Assembly (NCBI RefSeq): GCF_004801295.1
Contig: NZ_SSOC01000005.1
Coordinates: forward strand, 248,001-312,000
DNA: 64,000 nt
Direction of reading: 5' to 3'
Source: Pseudothauera nasutitermitis
GTDB lineage: Bacteria; Pseudomonadota; Gammaproteobacteria; Burkholderiales; Rhodocyclaceae
A program made the position numbers and the translations under genes. A model generated the notes under the pieces. It saw nothing but the letters and a program-made list of their open reading frames with translations, made no database searches and was not told the origin of the DNA. Positions 57,345-64,000 of this stretch are shown here, piece by piece (positions within the stretch are counted from its first letter, which is position 1; the number at the start of each line of letters is the position of its first letter).

Positions 57345-59483
57345 GTGACCGTTCCAGCCCACCCCTCCCACGTGGCCTCCCCGGCCGCATCCGGCCCGGC
57401 GCCGCACAGTTTCTGGCAGCGTTACCGGGTCATCATCGTCGCCGTCACCCTGTTCATCGTCATCGACCTCGGGGTGTTGATGCTGAACTTCTACACCTCG
57501 TTCAAGATCGCCGAGGACGCCGTCAGCGTGAACCTCTCGGGGCGCCAGCGCATGCTTTCGCAGCGCATGACCAAGGCGCTGCTGACGCTGGAACTGGAGC
57601 GCCGCGACGGCCGCGACACGGGGCCCGCCCGCGAGGAGCTCAGGTCCGTGGTCGACCTGTTCGACCGCACGCTGCACGGGTTCAACACCGGCGCCACCGT
57701 GCCCGGCGGCGACGGCAACCCGGTCTACCTGACGGCCGTCGCCGACGACGGCGGGCGCAAGGTGGTGGCCGACGCGCTGGCGCGCTGGGCGCCCTACCGC
57801 TTGGCACTGGCCCCGGTGCTGGAAGGCCGGGCATCACCCTCGCAGTTGGGCATCGCCGTGGCCTACGCGCGCAACGAAAACCTCCGGATGCTGGAGTTGA
57901 TGAACGATCTGACCTCGGTGCTGGAGGTCAACGCCACCCGGCGCGCCGACTTCCTGCGCATGGTGCAGAGCGTCGGCATCCTGCTGGCATTGCTGAACTT
58001 CATCTACATCCTCTACAAGTTCCTCAGCAGCCTGCGGCGCGCCGACCAGGCGACCGAGGCGGTCAACGAGGAAAACCGCGAAATCCTCGACAGCGTGCGC
58101 GAGGGCCTGTTCCTGCTGCATCCCGACTTCACGCTGGGTACGCAGATCTCGCGCTCGGTCGGCACCCTGCTCGGCCGCGCGCCGCGCCCGGGCGACCGCC
58201 TGCCCGACCTGCTCGGCCCGCTGCTGTTCGAGAAGGATCTCAAGGACGCGCGCGATTACATGGAGCTGCTGTTCTCGCCCCATGTGCTGGAAAACCTGGT
58301 GCATAGCATCAACCCCCTCTCGTGCGTCGAGGTCAAGACCCTCAACGCGCTGGGCAAGGAGGAGCGCAAGTTCCTGTCGTTCTCCTTCAACCGCGTGCTC
58401 GACGACGGCCGGGTGCGCCACCTGCTGGTCACCATGCAGGACATCACCGCCCGCGTCGCGCTCGAACAGCAGATCGATGCGGAGCGCGGCCGCGCCCGTC
58501 AGGAGTTCTCCTCCCTCGTGCAGGCGCTGGGCGCCGACACCGGCGCATTGCGCCACTTCGTCGCGCGCGCGGAAACCCAGCTGCTGCAGGTCAACAGCCT
58601 GCTGCGCTCGCTGTCGGAGCAGGCCGGCACGGCGGAAGTACGCAAGACGCTGGAAAAGGTGTTCCGCCTGGTGCACACCTTCAAGGGCGAGGCGGCCGCG
58701 CTCCACCTGGACCTGCTGGCCGACATGGCACACAACTTCGAAGACGAACTGCAGCAGTTGCACAACAAGGACCGGCTCAACGGCGACTCGCTCATCCAGT
58801 TGCCGCTGCAACTCGAGGGCCTGCTGGAAAAAATCGCCGTGTTCAAGCAGATCCCCCTGAATCCGGGCACATCCGACGATCCGGCGCAAACCGCCGACCA
58901 CGCGCTGGCACGGGCATTGCAACTCGCCAGCCGCGCGGCGGCGGACCTGGGCAAGCAGGTGCATACCCGGCTGGTATTCGAGGACGGCGCGCTGGAGCAT
59001 CCCTGGGCGCAGGATCCGGAACTGGGCTCGCTGGTCATCCAGCTCGCGCGCAACGCCATCGCCCACGGTATCGAGACGCCCGCCGAGCGCAGCGCCGCCG
59101 GCAAGCCGGAAGCCGGCCTGCTGACCCTCACGCTCGCCCGGCGCGCCTCGGGCGAACTGGAAATACACCTGCGCGACGACGGGCGCGGCCTGCAACCCGC
59201 CGCGGTCCGTCAACGCCTGCTGGATCTGGGCTGGTATCCGCCCGCGGAGCTCGACCGGCTCTCCGATCTCCAGATCCTCGGCCAGATCACCAAGCCGGGC
59301 TTCTCCACCGCCGAACCGGGCGGCATCCACGCCGGGCGCGGGGTCGGCCTCGACGCAGTCCTGCAGGAAGTCGTCCGCCTCGGCGGCAGGCTGTGGGCAC
59401 GCAGTTCGCCGGGCCGGGGAAGCACCTTCGGCATCGTGCTCCCCGGGGAGTCCCGCCGGGAACCCGCGAGGACACCGGCATGA
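57345..59483 (+). CDS. Membrane CheA-like histidine kinase with PilJ N-terminal sensor
   Basis: The 712-residue protein has TM1 at about 29-49, a periplasmic PilJ-N (type IV pilus MCP-like) domain starting SGRQRMLSQRMTKALL (65-81), TM2 at 207-226, a cytosolic PAS-like region (to about 370), an Hpt domain with the phosphorylatable His444 in VHTFKGEAAAL, and a HATPase_c domain: N box LARNAIAHGIE (567-577), DDGRGL (611-616), GRGVGLDAV (664-672). It resembles CheA with the receptor fused in and without a CheW-like P5 domain. GTG 57345 has AAGGAG eight bases before. The cognate receiver is the overlapping next gene. Confidence 0.86.
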   Translation: MTVPAHPSHVASPAASGPAPHSFWQRYRVIIVAVTLFIVIDLGVLMLNFYTSFKIAEDAVSVNLSGRQRMLSQRMTKALLTLELERRDGRDTGPAREELRSVVDLFDRTLHGFNTGATVPGGDGNPVYLTAVADDGGRKVVADALARWAPYRLALAPVLEGRASPSQLGIAVAYARNENLRMLELMNDLTSVLEVNATRRADFLRMVQSVGILLALLNFIYILYKFLSSLRRADQATEAVNEENREILDSVREGLFLLHPDFTLGTQISRSVGTLLGRAPRPGDRLPDLLGPLLFEKDLKDARDYMELLFSPHVLENLVHSINPLSCVEVKTLNALGKEERKFLSFSFNRVLDDGRVRHLLVTMQDITARVALEQQIDAERGRARQEFSSLVQALGADTGALRHFVARAETQLLQVNSLLRSLSEQAGTAEVRKTLEKVFRLVHTFKGEAAALHLDLLADMAHNFEDELQQLHNKDRLNGDSLIQLPLQLEGLLEKIAVFKQIPLNPGTSDDPAQTADHALARALQLASRAAADLGKQVHTRLVFEDGALEHPWAQDPELGSLVIQLARNAIAHGIETPAERSAAGKPEAGLLTLTLARRASGELEIHLRDDGRGLQPAAVRQRLLDLGWYPPAELDRLSDLQILGQITKPGFSTAEPGGIHAGRGVGLDAVLQEVVRLGGRLWARSSPGRGSTFGIVLPGESRREPARTPA

Positions 59484-59851
59484 GGCTGCTGATCGTCGAC
59501 GACTCCAACCTGATCCGCACGCGCATCGCCCGCGTGGTCGAATCCACCGGCCTGGAAGAGATCTTCATCGTGGGCTTGGCGCGCGACGGGCGCGAGGCCC
59601 TGCAGATCGCCCGCGAAACCCGCCCCGACGTGGTCACCATGGATCTGACCATGCCCGAGATGGATGGCGTGGCCACCATCCGCGAACTCATGCGCATGCC
59701 CCATCCCCCCAGCATCCTGGTGGTCAGCGCGCTCAACGACAAATCCACCGCCATCACCGCGCTGCGCCTCGGCGCGCGGGGCTTCCTCAACAAGCCGTTC
59801 ACCGACGATGAGCTGGGACTGGCCCTGCTCGACGTGTGCAAACCCCTCTGA
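59480..59851 (+). CDS. Single-domain response regulator (CheY-like)
   Basis: A 123-residue receiver without output domain: Asp7-Asp8 (IVDDSN), phospho-acceptor Asp55 (TMDLTMPEMDG), Ser83 in place of the switch threonine (VVSALNDKS) and Lys105 (FLNKPF). It overlaps the kinase gene by four bases (ATGA). With no effector domain it must act by binding a protein partner, or as an intermediate in a phosphorelay. Confidence 0.93.
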   Translation: MRLLIVDDSNLIRTRIARVVESTGLEEIFIVGLARDGREALQIARETRPDVVTMDLTMPEMDGVATIRELMRMPHPPSILVVSALNDKSTAITALRLGARGFLNKPFTDDELGLALLDVCKPL

Positions 59852-59863
59852 GCGCTTTTCCAC

Positions 59864-60319
59864 ATGGCTACTTTGACCGAAGACGATCTGCAGCTGTTCG
59901 TAGACGCCGTCAAGCACTACCTCAAGGCCACCAGCAAACAGGAACCCGAGATCACCTCCGCGTTCCTGGGCGATTCCAGCGTGATCGCCCACGAATTCAA
60001 CGGCATCGTCAGCTTCATGGGTGGCTACAGCGGCCAGATCCTGGTGTCGATGCCGGAGGGCATGCTGCGCGAACTGCTGGTGCTGCAGCACGAACACGAC
60101 CTGAGCGAAACCAATCTGCTCGACGCGGTGGGAGAGGTCGCCAACACGCTGGCGGGCAACGCCCGCAAGGTGTTCGGCCCCGATCTGGAGATCTCGGTGC
60201 CGACCCGCCTGCGCGGGGCGCAGGGCATCACCGCGCGCGTGCGTCCGCGGCCCTACGTGATCACCTTCCGCTGGCACCGCCACCCGGCGCTGGTCTGCGT
60301 CGATCTGGAGCGCCGCTGA
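59864..60319 (+). CDS. cheX: CheX-like CheY-P phosphatase
   Basis: The 151-residue protein has the CheX/FliY/CheC catalytic signature DAVGEVANTLAGNARK (residues 87-102): Glu91 and Asn94 form the E-x2-N pair that attacks acyl phosphate. The single catalytic helix agrees with CheX and not CheC. It starts 12 bases after the response regulator gene, and should reset it. CheX as part of a stand-alone three-gene set is unusual. Confidence 0.9.
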   Translation: MATLTEDDLQLFVDAVKHYLKATSKQEPEITSAFLGDSSVIAHEFNGIVSFMGGYSGQILVSMPEGMLRELLVLQHEHDLSETNLLDAVGEVANTLAGNARKVFGPDLEISVPTRLRGAQGITARVRPRPYVITFRWHRHPALVCVDLERR

Positions 60320-60340
60320 GCGTTCCGGAGCGCCGCGCGC

Positions 60341-61258
60341 TCAGCCGGCGCGCTCCCACGGCGGCACCGGCTGGAAGCGGCGCAGCAGCGCGTCGAGGAA
60401 CACGCGCACCTTGGGCACGCGCACCCGGCTGGGGGTATAGCAGGCGTACAGTTCGCGCCCGTACACGATGTTGGGTTCGTAGTCGTCGAGCACCGTGCGC
60501 AGCGTGCCGGCGGCCAGTTCGCGGTGGCACAGGTAGGTGGGCAGGATGGCGATGCCGTGGCCGGCGAGCACGGCATCCAGCATGCAGTCGGCGTTGTTGA
60601 AGTGGATGCGGCTGCGCACCGGCACCGGCGTCTCCACGCCGCGCCCGTCGATCAGCCCCCAGGTCTTGTTGTCTCCCAGCACATAGCTCAGGCACTGGTG
60701 CTGCAGCAGATCCTGCGGCAGGCGCGGACTGCCGTGGCGCTCCAGGTAGGCCGGCGCGGCGCACACCACGCGGCGCAGGCTGACGATGCGGCGCGCCACC
60801 GCATCGTCCGGCGGCATGCGCGTCATGCGCAGGGCGAGGTCGATGCTGTCGCCCACCAGATCGACGATGTGGTCGGTGAGGATCAGTTCGATCTCCAGTT
60901 CGGGATACGCGGCGGCGATTTCCGGCAGCAGCGGGGCCACGCAGTGGCGGCCGAAGGTCACCGTGGCGCTCACCCGCAGCGTGCCGCGCGGGGTGTCGCC
61001 GAGGTTGCGCACGGCGATCTCGGTGCTGTCCACCGCTTCCAGCGCGCGCAGGGCGTGCTGGTGGAACACCTCGCCGGCCGGGGTGAGCGCCAGCCGGCGG
61101 GTGGAACGCTCGAACAGGCGCGTGCCCAGGCGGCGCTCCAGTTCGGCCATCTGCTTGCTGACCTGGGCGCGCGTGCAGCCCAGCGCGCGCGCGGCGGCGG
61201 CCATGCTGCCGCCTTCCACCACGCGGACGAAGCCTTCCCAGGCCGGCAGCCAGTTCAT
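60341..61258 (-). CDS. LysR-family transcriptional regulator
   Basis: A 305-residue LTTR: winged helix-turn-helix in MNWLPAWEGFVRVVEGGSMA to about residue 60 (GCTRAQVSKQMAELERRLG), linker helix, and a periplasmic-binding-like effector domain from about 90 (RGTLRVSATVTFGRHCVAPL). It is divergent from the MFS and thioesterase genes, the common arrangement in which the regulator controls its neighbours. The CrgA/PcaQ-like subclass is suggested by residues around 90-110. Effector unknown. Confidence 0.9.
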   Translation of the reverse strand: MNWLPAWEGFVRVVEGGSMAAAARALGCTRAQVSKQMAELERRLGTRLFERSTRRLALTPAGEVFHQHALRALEAVDSTEIAVRNLGDTPRGTLRVSATVTFGRHCVAPLLPEIAAAYPELEIELILTDHIVDLVGDSIDLALRMTRMPPDDAVARRIVSLRRVVCAAPAYLERHGSPRLPQDLLQHQCLSYVLGDNKTWGLIDGRGVETPVPVRSRIHFNNADCMLDAVLAGHGIAILPTYLCHRELAAGTLRTVLDDYEPNIVYGRELYACYTPSRVRVPKVRVFLDALLRRFQPVPPWERAG

Positions 61259-61286
61259 TGCATTCTCCCGAACAGATGACTGGCAC

Positions 61287-61306
61287 GGAGGGGATCGATT
61301 CCCTCC
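61287..61306. promoter_or_regulatory. 20-base near-perfect palindrome (possible LysR site)
   Basis: GGAGGGGA TCGA TTCCCTCC is palindromic except for one mismatched pair. It lies about 30 bases upstream of the LysR gene start, in its presumed leader, and is a candidate autoregulatory site. Confidence 0.4.
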
Positions 61307-61318
61307 GCGCTCTTCGAT

Positions 61319-61336
61319 TGTCAATGTTTCGTTGAC
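61319..61336. promoter_or_regulatory. GTCAA-N7-TTGAC dyad in the LysR/MFS gap
   Basis: GTCAA (61320-61324) and TTGAC (61332-61336) form a perfect 5-7-5 inverted repeat. The minus-strand bases 61319-61324 read TTGACA, a perfect -35 hexamer for the LysR gene, and the other half is a TTGACT pointing to the MFS gene. The dyad could let one regulator control both directions. Confidence 0.45.
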
Positions 61337-61454
61337 TTGATGGATCGGATTATGGGCTTCTCCGTGCCCGATCCGGAAACTATTCTCACCCGACGCATAT
61401 CTGCGCCGCCGCCCGCACGCAACCCGTTCAATCCTCCCGTTCCAGGTCGTCCGC

Positions 61455-62672
61455 ATGTTCCGCTCGCTGCGCCAGCCCGAAGTACTGGCCATCACCCTCG
61501 CCGCCGCCGGCATCCTCGCCATCACCATGGGCGCGCGACAATCGCTCGGCCTGTTCGTCAGCCCGCTCAACACCGCCACCGGGCTGGGCATCGCCTCGAT
61601 CAGTCTGGCGCTGGCGGTGGGCCAGTTCACCTGGGGGGCCATCCAGCCCATCGCCGGCGCGGCGGCCGACCGCTGGGGGCCGCGCGCGGTGCTGGTGGCC
61701 GGCATTCTGCTGCTGGCCGTGGGCAGCGCGATCACGCCGTTCATGGATTCCACCTTCGGGCTGATCTTCTCGCTCGGCCTGCTGTCGGCCATCGGCTCGG
61801 GCGCGGGCAGCTTCTCGGTGCTGATCGGCGCCGCCGCGCAGCGCCTGCCGGCGGAGGCGCGTGGCACGGCCTCGGGGGTGATCAACGCGGGCGGATCGTT
61901 CGGCCAGTTCGTCTTCGCCCCGCTGCTGCAGAAGCTGATCCAGTTGTTCGGCTGGATGGGCGCGCTGTGGTCGCTCGCCGTGATGACCCTGGCCGCGCTG
62001 CCGCTGATCGGCAAGGTGGCCAAGGGCGGGAGCACGGCTGCACACCCGCCTGCGGCGGAAAAGGGCGGGCTGAAGCGCGCCGTCCGCGAGGCGATCACCG
62101 ATCGCAGCTACCTGCTGCTGCACGCCGGCTTCTTCACCTGCGGCTTCCACATCGCCTTCCTGGTCACCCACCTGCCGGGCGAGGTGGACCTGTGCGGCCT
62201 GCCGCCCGCGGTGGCGAGCTGGTCGCTGGCCATCATCGGCCTGGCCAACATCTTCGGCAGCCTGTATGCCGGCTCCTGCATCTCGCGCTACCGCAGCCGC
62301 AATGTGCTGGCGGTGATGTACGCTTCCCGCGCGGTGCTGGTGGCCCTGTATCTGGTGGCGCCGAAGACGGAATGGACCTTCTACCTGTTCGCCGCCGGCC
62401 TGGGCTTCACCTGGCTGGCCACCGTGCCGCCCACCGCCGCGCTGGTCGGCAAGCTGTTCGGCGTGCGCTATCTGGGCACGCTGTTCGGCCTCACCCTGCT
62501 GTCGCACCAGATCGGCGGCTTCCTGGGCGCCTGGCTGGGCGGCCTCAGCATCACCGTGACGGGTGACTACACCTGGATGTGGTACGCCGACATCGCCCTG
62601 GCGCTGCTGGCCGCCGTGCTCAACCTGCCGATCCGCGAGGCGCCGGTGGCGCGCGCGCCGCAGCCGGCCTGA
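61455..62672 (+). CDS. Major facilitator superfamily transporter
   Basis: A 405-residue protein with about 12 hydrophobic helices and the loop 2-3 motif GAAADRWGPRAVL. The opening TMGARQSLGLFVSPLN is shared by MFS proteins related to oxalate/formate or monocarboxylate carriers in Burkholderiales. Substrate is unknown. It lies 32 bases before a thioesterase gene, so an acid released from a CoA thioester could be its cargo, which is an inference. Confidence 0.88.
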   Translation: MFRSLRQPEVLAITLAAAGILAITMGARQSLGLFVSPLNTATGLGIASISLALAVGQFTWGAIQPIAGAAADRWGPRAVLVAGILLLAVGSAITPFMDSTFGLIFSLGLLSAIGSGAGSFSVLIGAAAQRLPAEARGTASGVINAGGSFGQFVFAPLLQKLIQLFGWMGALWSLAVMTLAALPLIGKVAKGGSTAAHPPAAEKGGLKRAVREAITDRSYLLLHAGFFTCGFHIAFLVTHLPGEVDLCGLPPAVASWSLAIIGLANIFGSLYAGSCISRYRSRNVLAVMYASRAVLVALYLVAPKTEWTFYLFAAGLGFTWLATVPPTAALVGKLFGVRYLGTLFGLTLLSHQIGGFLGAWLGGLSITVTGDYTWMWYADIALALLAAVLNLPIREAPVARAPQPA

Positions 62673-62704
62673 CCAAGACCACCACAACGAGAGGAGACCC
62701 CGCC

Positions 62705-63136
62705 ATGAGCGCTCTGCGCCCCGACTTCGACGCTGCTGCATTCAACGAACGCGCCGGCGAATACCTGCCCGGCTACCTGGGCATCGAAATCCTCCGCCTG
62801 GCGGAACGCACGCTGGAAAGCCGCATGCCGGTGAAGCGGCTGCACCTGGCGCCCAACGAGTTCCTGCACGCCGCCAGCGTGGTGGCGCTGGCCGACACCT
62901 CCTGCGGCTACGCCACCATCGCGCATCTGCCGGACGGCGCGCAGTCCTTCACCACCATCGAACTGAAGAGCAACCATCTGGGCACGGTGCGCGAAGGCGC
63001 GATCCGCTGCGTGGCCAGCGCCCAGCACCTGGGACGCACCACCCAGGTATGGGACGCGACAGTGAGCGACGAGGCCACCGGACGCACCATCGCACTGTTC
63101 CGCTGCACGCAGATGATCCTGTGGCCGAAGAACTGA
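62705..63136 (+). CDS. PaaI-like hotdog-fold thioesterase
   Basis: The 143-residue protein has the hotdog central helix with LHLAPNEFLHAASVVALADT, a pattern of PaaI-type thioesterases in which an N/D and a H/E near the helix start are catalytic. It ends in a strand rich in aromatic residues. GAGGAG lies seven bases before the ATG. It probably hydrolyses a small aromatic or short acyl-CoA. With the MFS gene it makes a two-gene unit next to the LysR regulator. Confidence 0.88.
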   Translation: MSALRPDFDAAAFNERAGEYLPGYLGIEILRLAERTLESRMPVKRLHLAPNEFLHAASVVALADTSCGYATIAHLPDGAQSFTTIELKSNHLGTVREGAIRCVASAQHLGRTTQVWDATVSDEATGRTIALFRCTQMILWPKN

Positions 63137-63153
63137 GACGGCGCTGAACACGG

Positions 63154-63190
63154 AAGGGGGCGGTTTCCGCACGGGAAACCGCCCCCTTTC
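63154..63190. terminator. 15-bp bidirectional terminator
   Basis: AAGGGGGCGGTTTCC (63154-63168) pairs with GGAAACCGCCCCCTT (63174-63188) around 5 bases. It closes the thioesterase transcript and the converging nadA transcript. Confidence 0.8.
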
Positions 63191-63207
63191 GTTGTGTGCC
63201 TCCGGAT

Positions 63208-64000
63208 TCAGGACACCGCGAGCATGCGCTCCAGCGCCACCTTGGCCAGTTCGGCCTCGTGCGGCGGCACGCGGATGGCGTTGACCACGTTGCCGTCGGC
63301 CAGGTTTTCCAGCGTCCAGGCCAGGTGCTGCGGGTCGATGCGCTGCATGGTGGAGCACATGCACACGGTGGGCGCCATGAACTGGACGACCTTGCCCTGC
63401 GGTTTCAACTCCTCCGCCAGGCGGTTGACCAGATTCAGCTCGGTGCCCACCAGCCAATGCGTGTTGGGCGGCGCGGCGGTGATGGTCTTGAGGATGTACT
63501 CGGTGGAGCCGACGTAGTCGGAATGGATGCACACGTCCAGGTTGCTCTCCGGGTGGGAGATCACGAAGCCGTCCGGGTGCTGCATGCGCCAGCGGCGGAT
63601 GTGGCTTTCCTGGAACATCTGGTGCACCGAGCAGTGGCCCTTCCACAGCAGGATCTTGGCCTTGGCGATCTGCTCCGGGGTGAGGCCGCCGTATTCCAGG
63701 TCCGGGTCCCACACCACCATCTCGTCGAGCGGGATGCCCTTCTTGTAGCCGGTCCACCGGCCCAGGTGCTGGTCAGGGAAGAACAGCACCTTGTCGCGCT
63801 GGGTGAAGGCCCAGTCGAGAATGGTCGGCGCGTTGGTGGAGGTACAGACGATGCCGCCGTGCTCGCCGCAGAAGGCCTTCAGGTCGGCGGCGGAGTTGAT
63901 GTAGGTGACCGGGGTGATGATCTCGTCCGGCCTGCCGAGCACCTCGGTGAGTTCGCGCCAGCAGCGCTCCACCTTGGCGAGGTTGGCCATGTCGGCCATC
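63208..64000 (-). CDS. nadA: Quinolinate synthase A (N-terminus beyond the window)
   Basis: The visible 264 residues are the C-terminal two thirds of NadA, which condenses iminoaspartate with dihydroxyacetone phosphate in NAD synthesis. CTSTNAP, FFPDQHLGRWTGYK, WKGHCSVHQMF, HPESN and PTVCMCSTMQRI fit the three-domain fold; the cysteines of CTSTNAP and CMC belong to the [4Fe-4S] site. The frame is open to base 64000 and the start lies outside. Confidence 0.95.
   Translation of the reverse strand, partial: MADMANLAKVERCWRELTEVLGRPDEIITPVTYINSAADLKAFCGEHGGIVCTSTNAPTILDWAFTQRDKVLFFPDQHLGRWTGYKKGIPLDEMVVWDPDLEYGGLTPEQIAKAKILLWKGHCSVHQMFQESHIRRWRMQHPDGFVISHPESNLDVCIHSDYVGSTEYILKTITAAPPNTHWLVGTELNLVNRLAEELKPQGKVVQFMAPTVCMCSTMQRIDPQHLAWTLENLADGNVVNAIRVPPHEAELAKVALERMLAVS

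Noticed and set aside
60304-60340. Two copies of GGAGCGCCGC near the end of cheX
   Set aside because: Short GC-rich repeats are expected by chance at this base composition; no structure or terminator follows.

Overview
The window is a high-GC, gene-dense chromosomal segment of a Gram-negative bacterium. Gene order (mla-ibaG-murA, kdsD-kdsC-lptC-lptA, miaB-ybeZ-ybeY-corC-lnt, ftsY-ftsE-ftsX, rsmD-coaD-fdx, lolB-ispE-tRNA-prs-rplY-pth-ychF), a phasin and an ECHS1-like enoyl-CoA hydratase point to a betaproteobacterium. Azoarcus/Thauera-like Rhodocyclales is my best inference, not proven. No insertion sequences, prophage, rRNA or CRISPR array are visible; the segment looks like core genome with a few accessory cassettes. 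Both end genes are cut by the window.

Layout. 1-3654 (minus): end-truncated secreted amidohydrolase, a flavoprotein, murA and ibaG. 3675-9220 (minus): an ABC-2 exporter pair and a complete Mla phospholipid-transport set (mlaF-E-D-A-C-B), almost all genes overlapping by ATGA. 9476-12109 (plus): Kdo synthesis and LPS export (kdsD, kdsC, lptC, lptA), then an enoyl-CoA hydratase and a strongly promoted phasin with tandem hairpins behind it. 13918-23846 (minus): a long envelope/translation operon from miaB to plsC. 23927-25229 (plus): tRNA-Met, a DJ-1/PfpI protein and a ribbon-helix-helix protein. 25243-32273 (minus): an ABC exporter, ahpF, ahpC with an OxyR-like operator, and ftsX-ftsE-ftsY. 32417-36423 (plus): an M16 peptidase pair, rsmD, coaD (TTG start) and a 2[4Fe-4S] ferredoxin. 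36522-39413 (minus): a dynamin-like GTPase and mutM. 39616-46366 (plus): TPR protein, lolB, ispE, tRNA-Gln, prs, rplY, pth, ychF.

46385-48469 (minus) is a lemA-TPM-TPM cluster; 48673-50746 (plus) holds gluQ, a CoA-binding protein and a LysE-type exporter; 50816-55438 (minus) holds an unusual YbdD, the CstA transporter, clsB and an EEP phosphodiesterase. 55514-57057 is a two-gene cassette of a RubisCO-like protein and a cupin, the pairing known from the methylthioadenosine-isoprenoid shunt of Rhodospirillum rubrum. 57345-60319 is a compact three-gene phosphorelay: a membrane-bound PilJ-N/Hpt/HATPase kinase, a single-domain CheY and a CheX phosphatase. 60341-63136 is a LysR regulator divergent from an MFS transporter and a hotdog thioesterase; the window ends inside nadA.

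The most unusual items are the RubisCO-like/cupin cassette, the kinase-CheY-CheX module, YbdD with an internal duplication, YbeY with an extra N-terminal domain of about 94 residues, the solitary dynamin-like GTPase, and the loss of the usual lptA-lptB-rpoN linkage.
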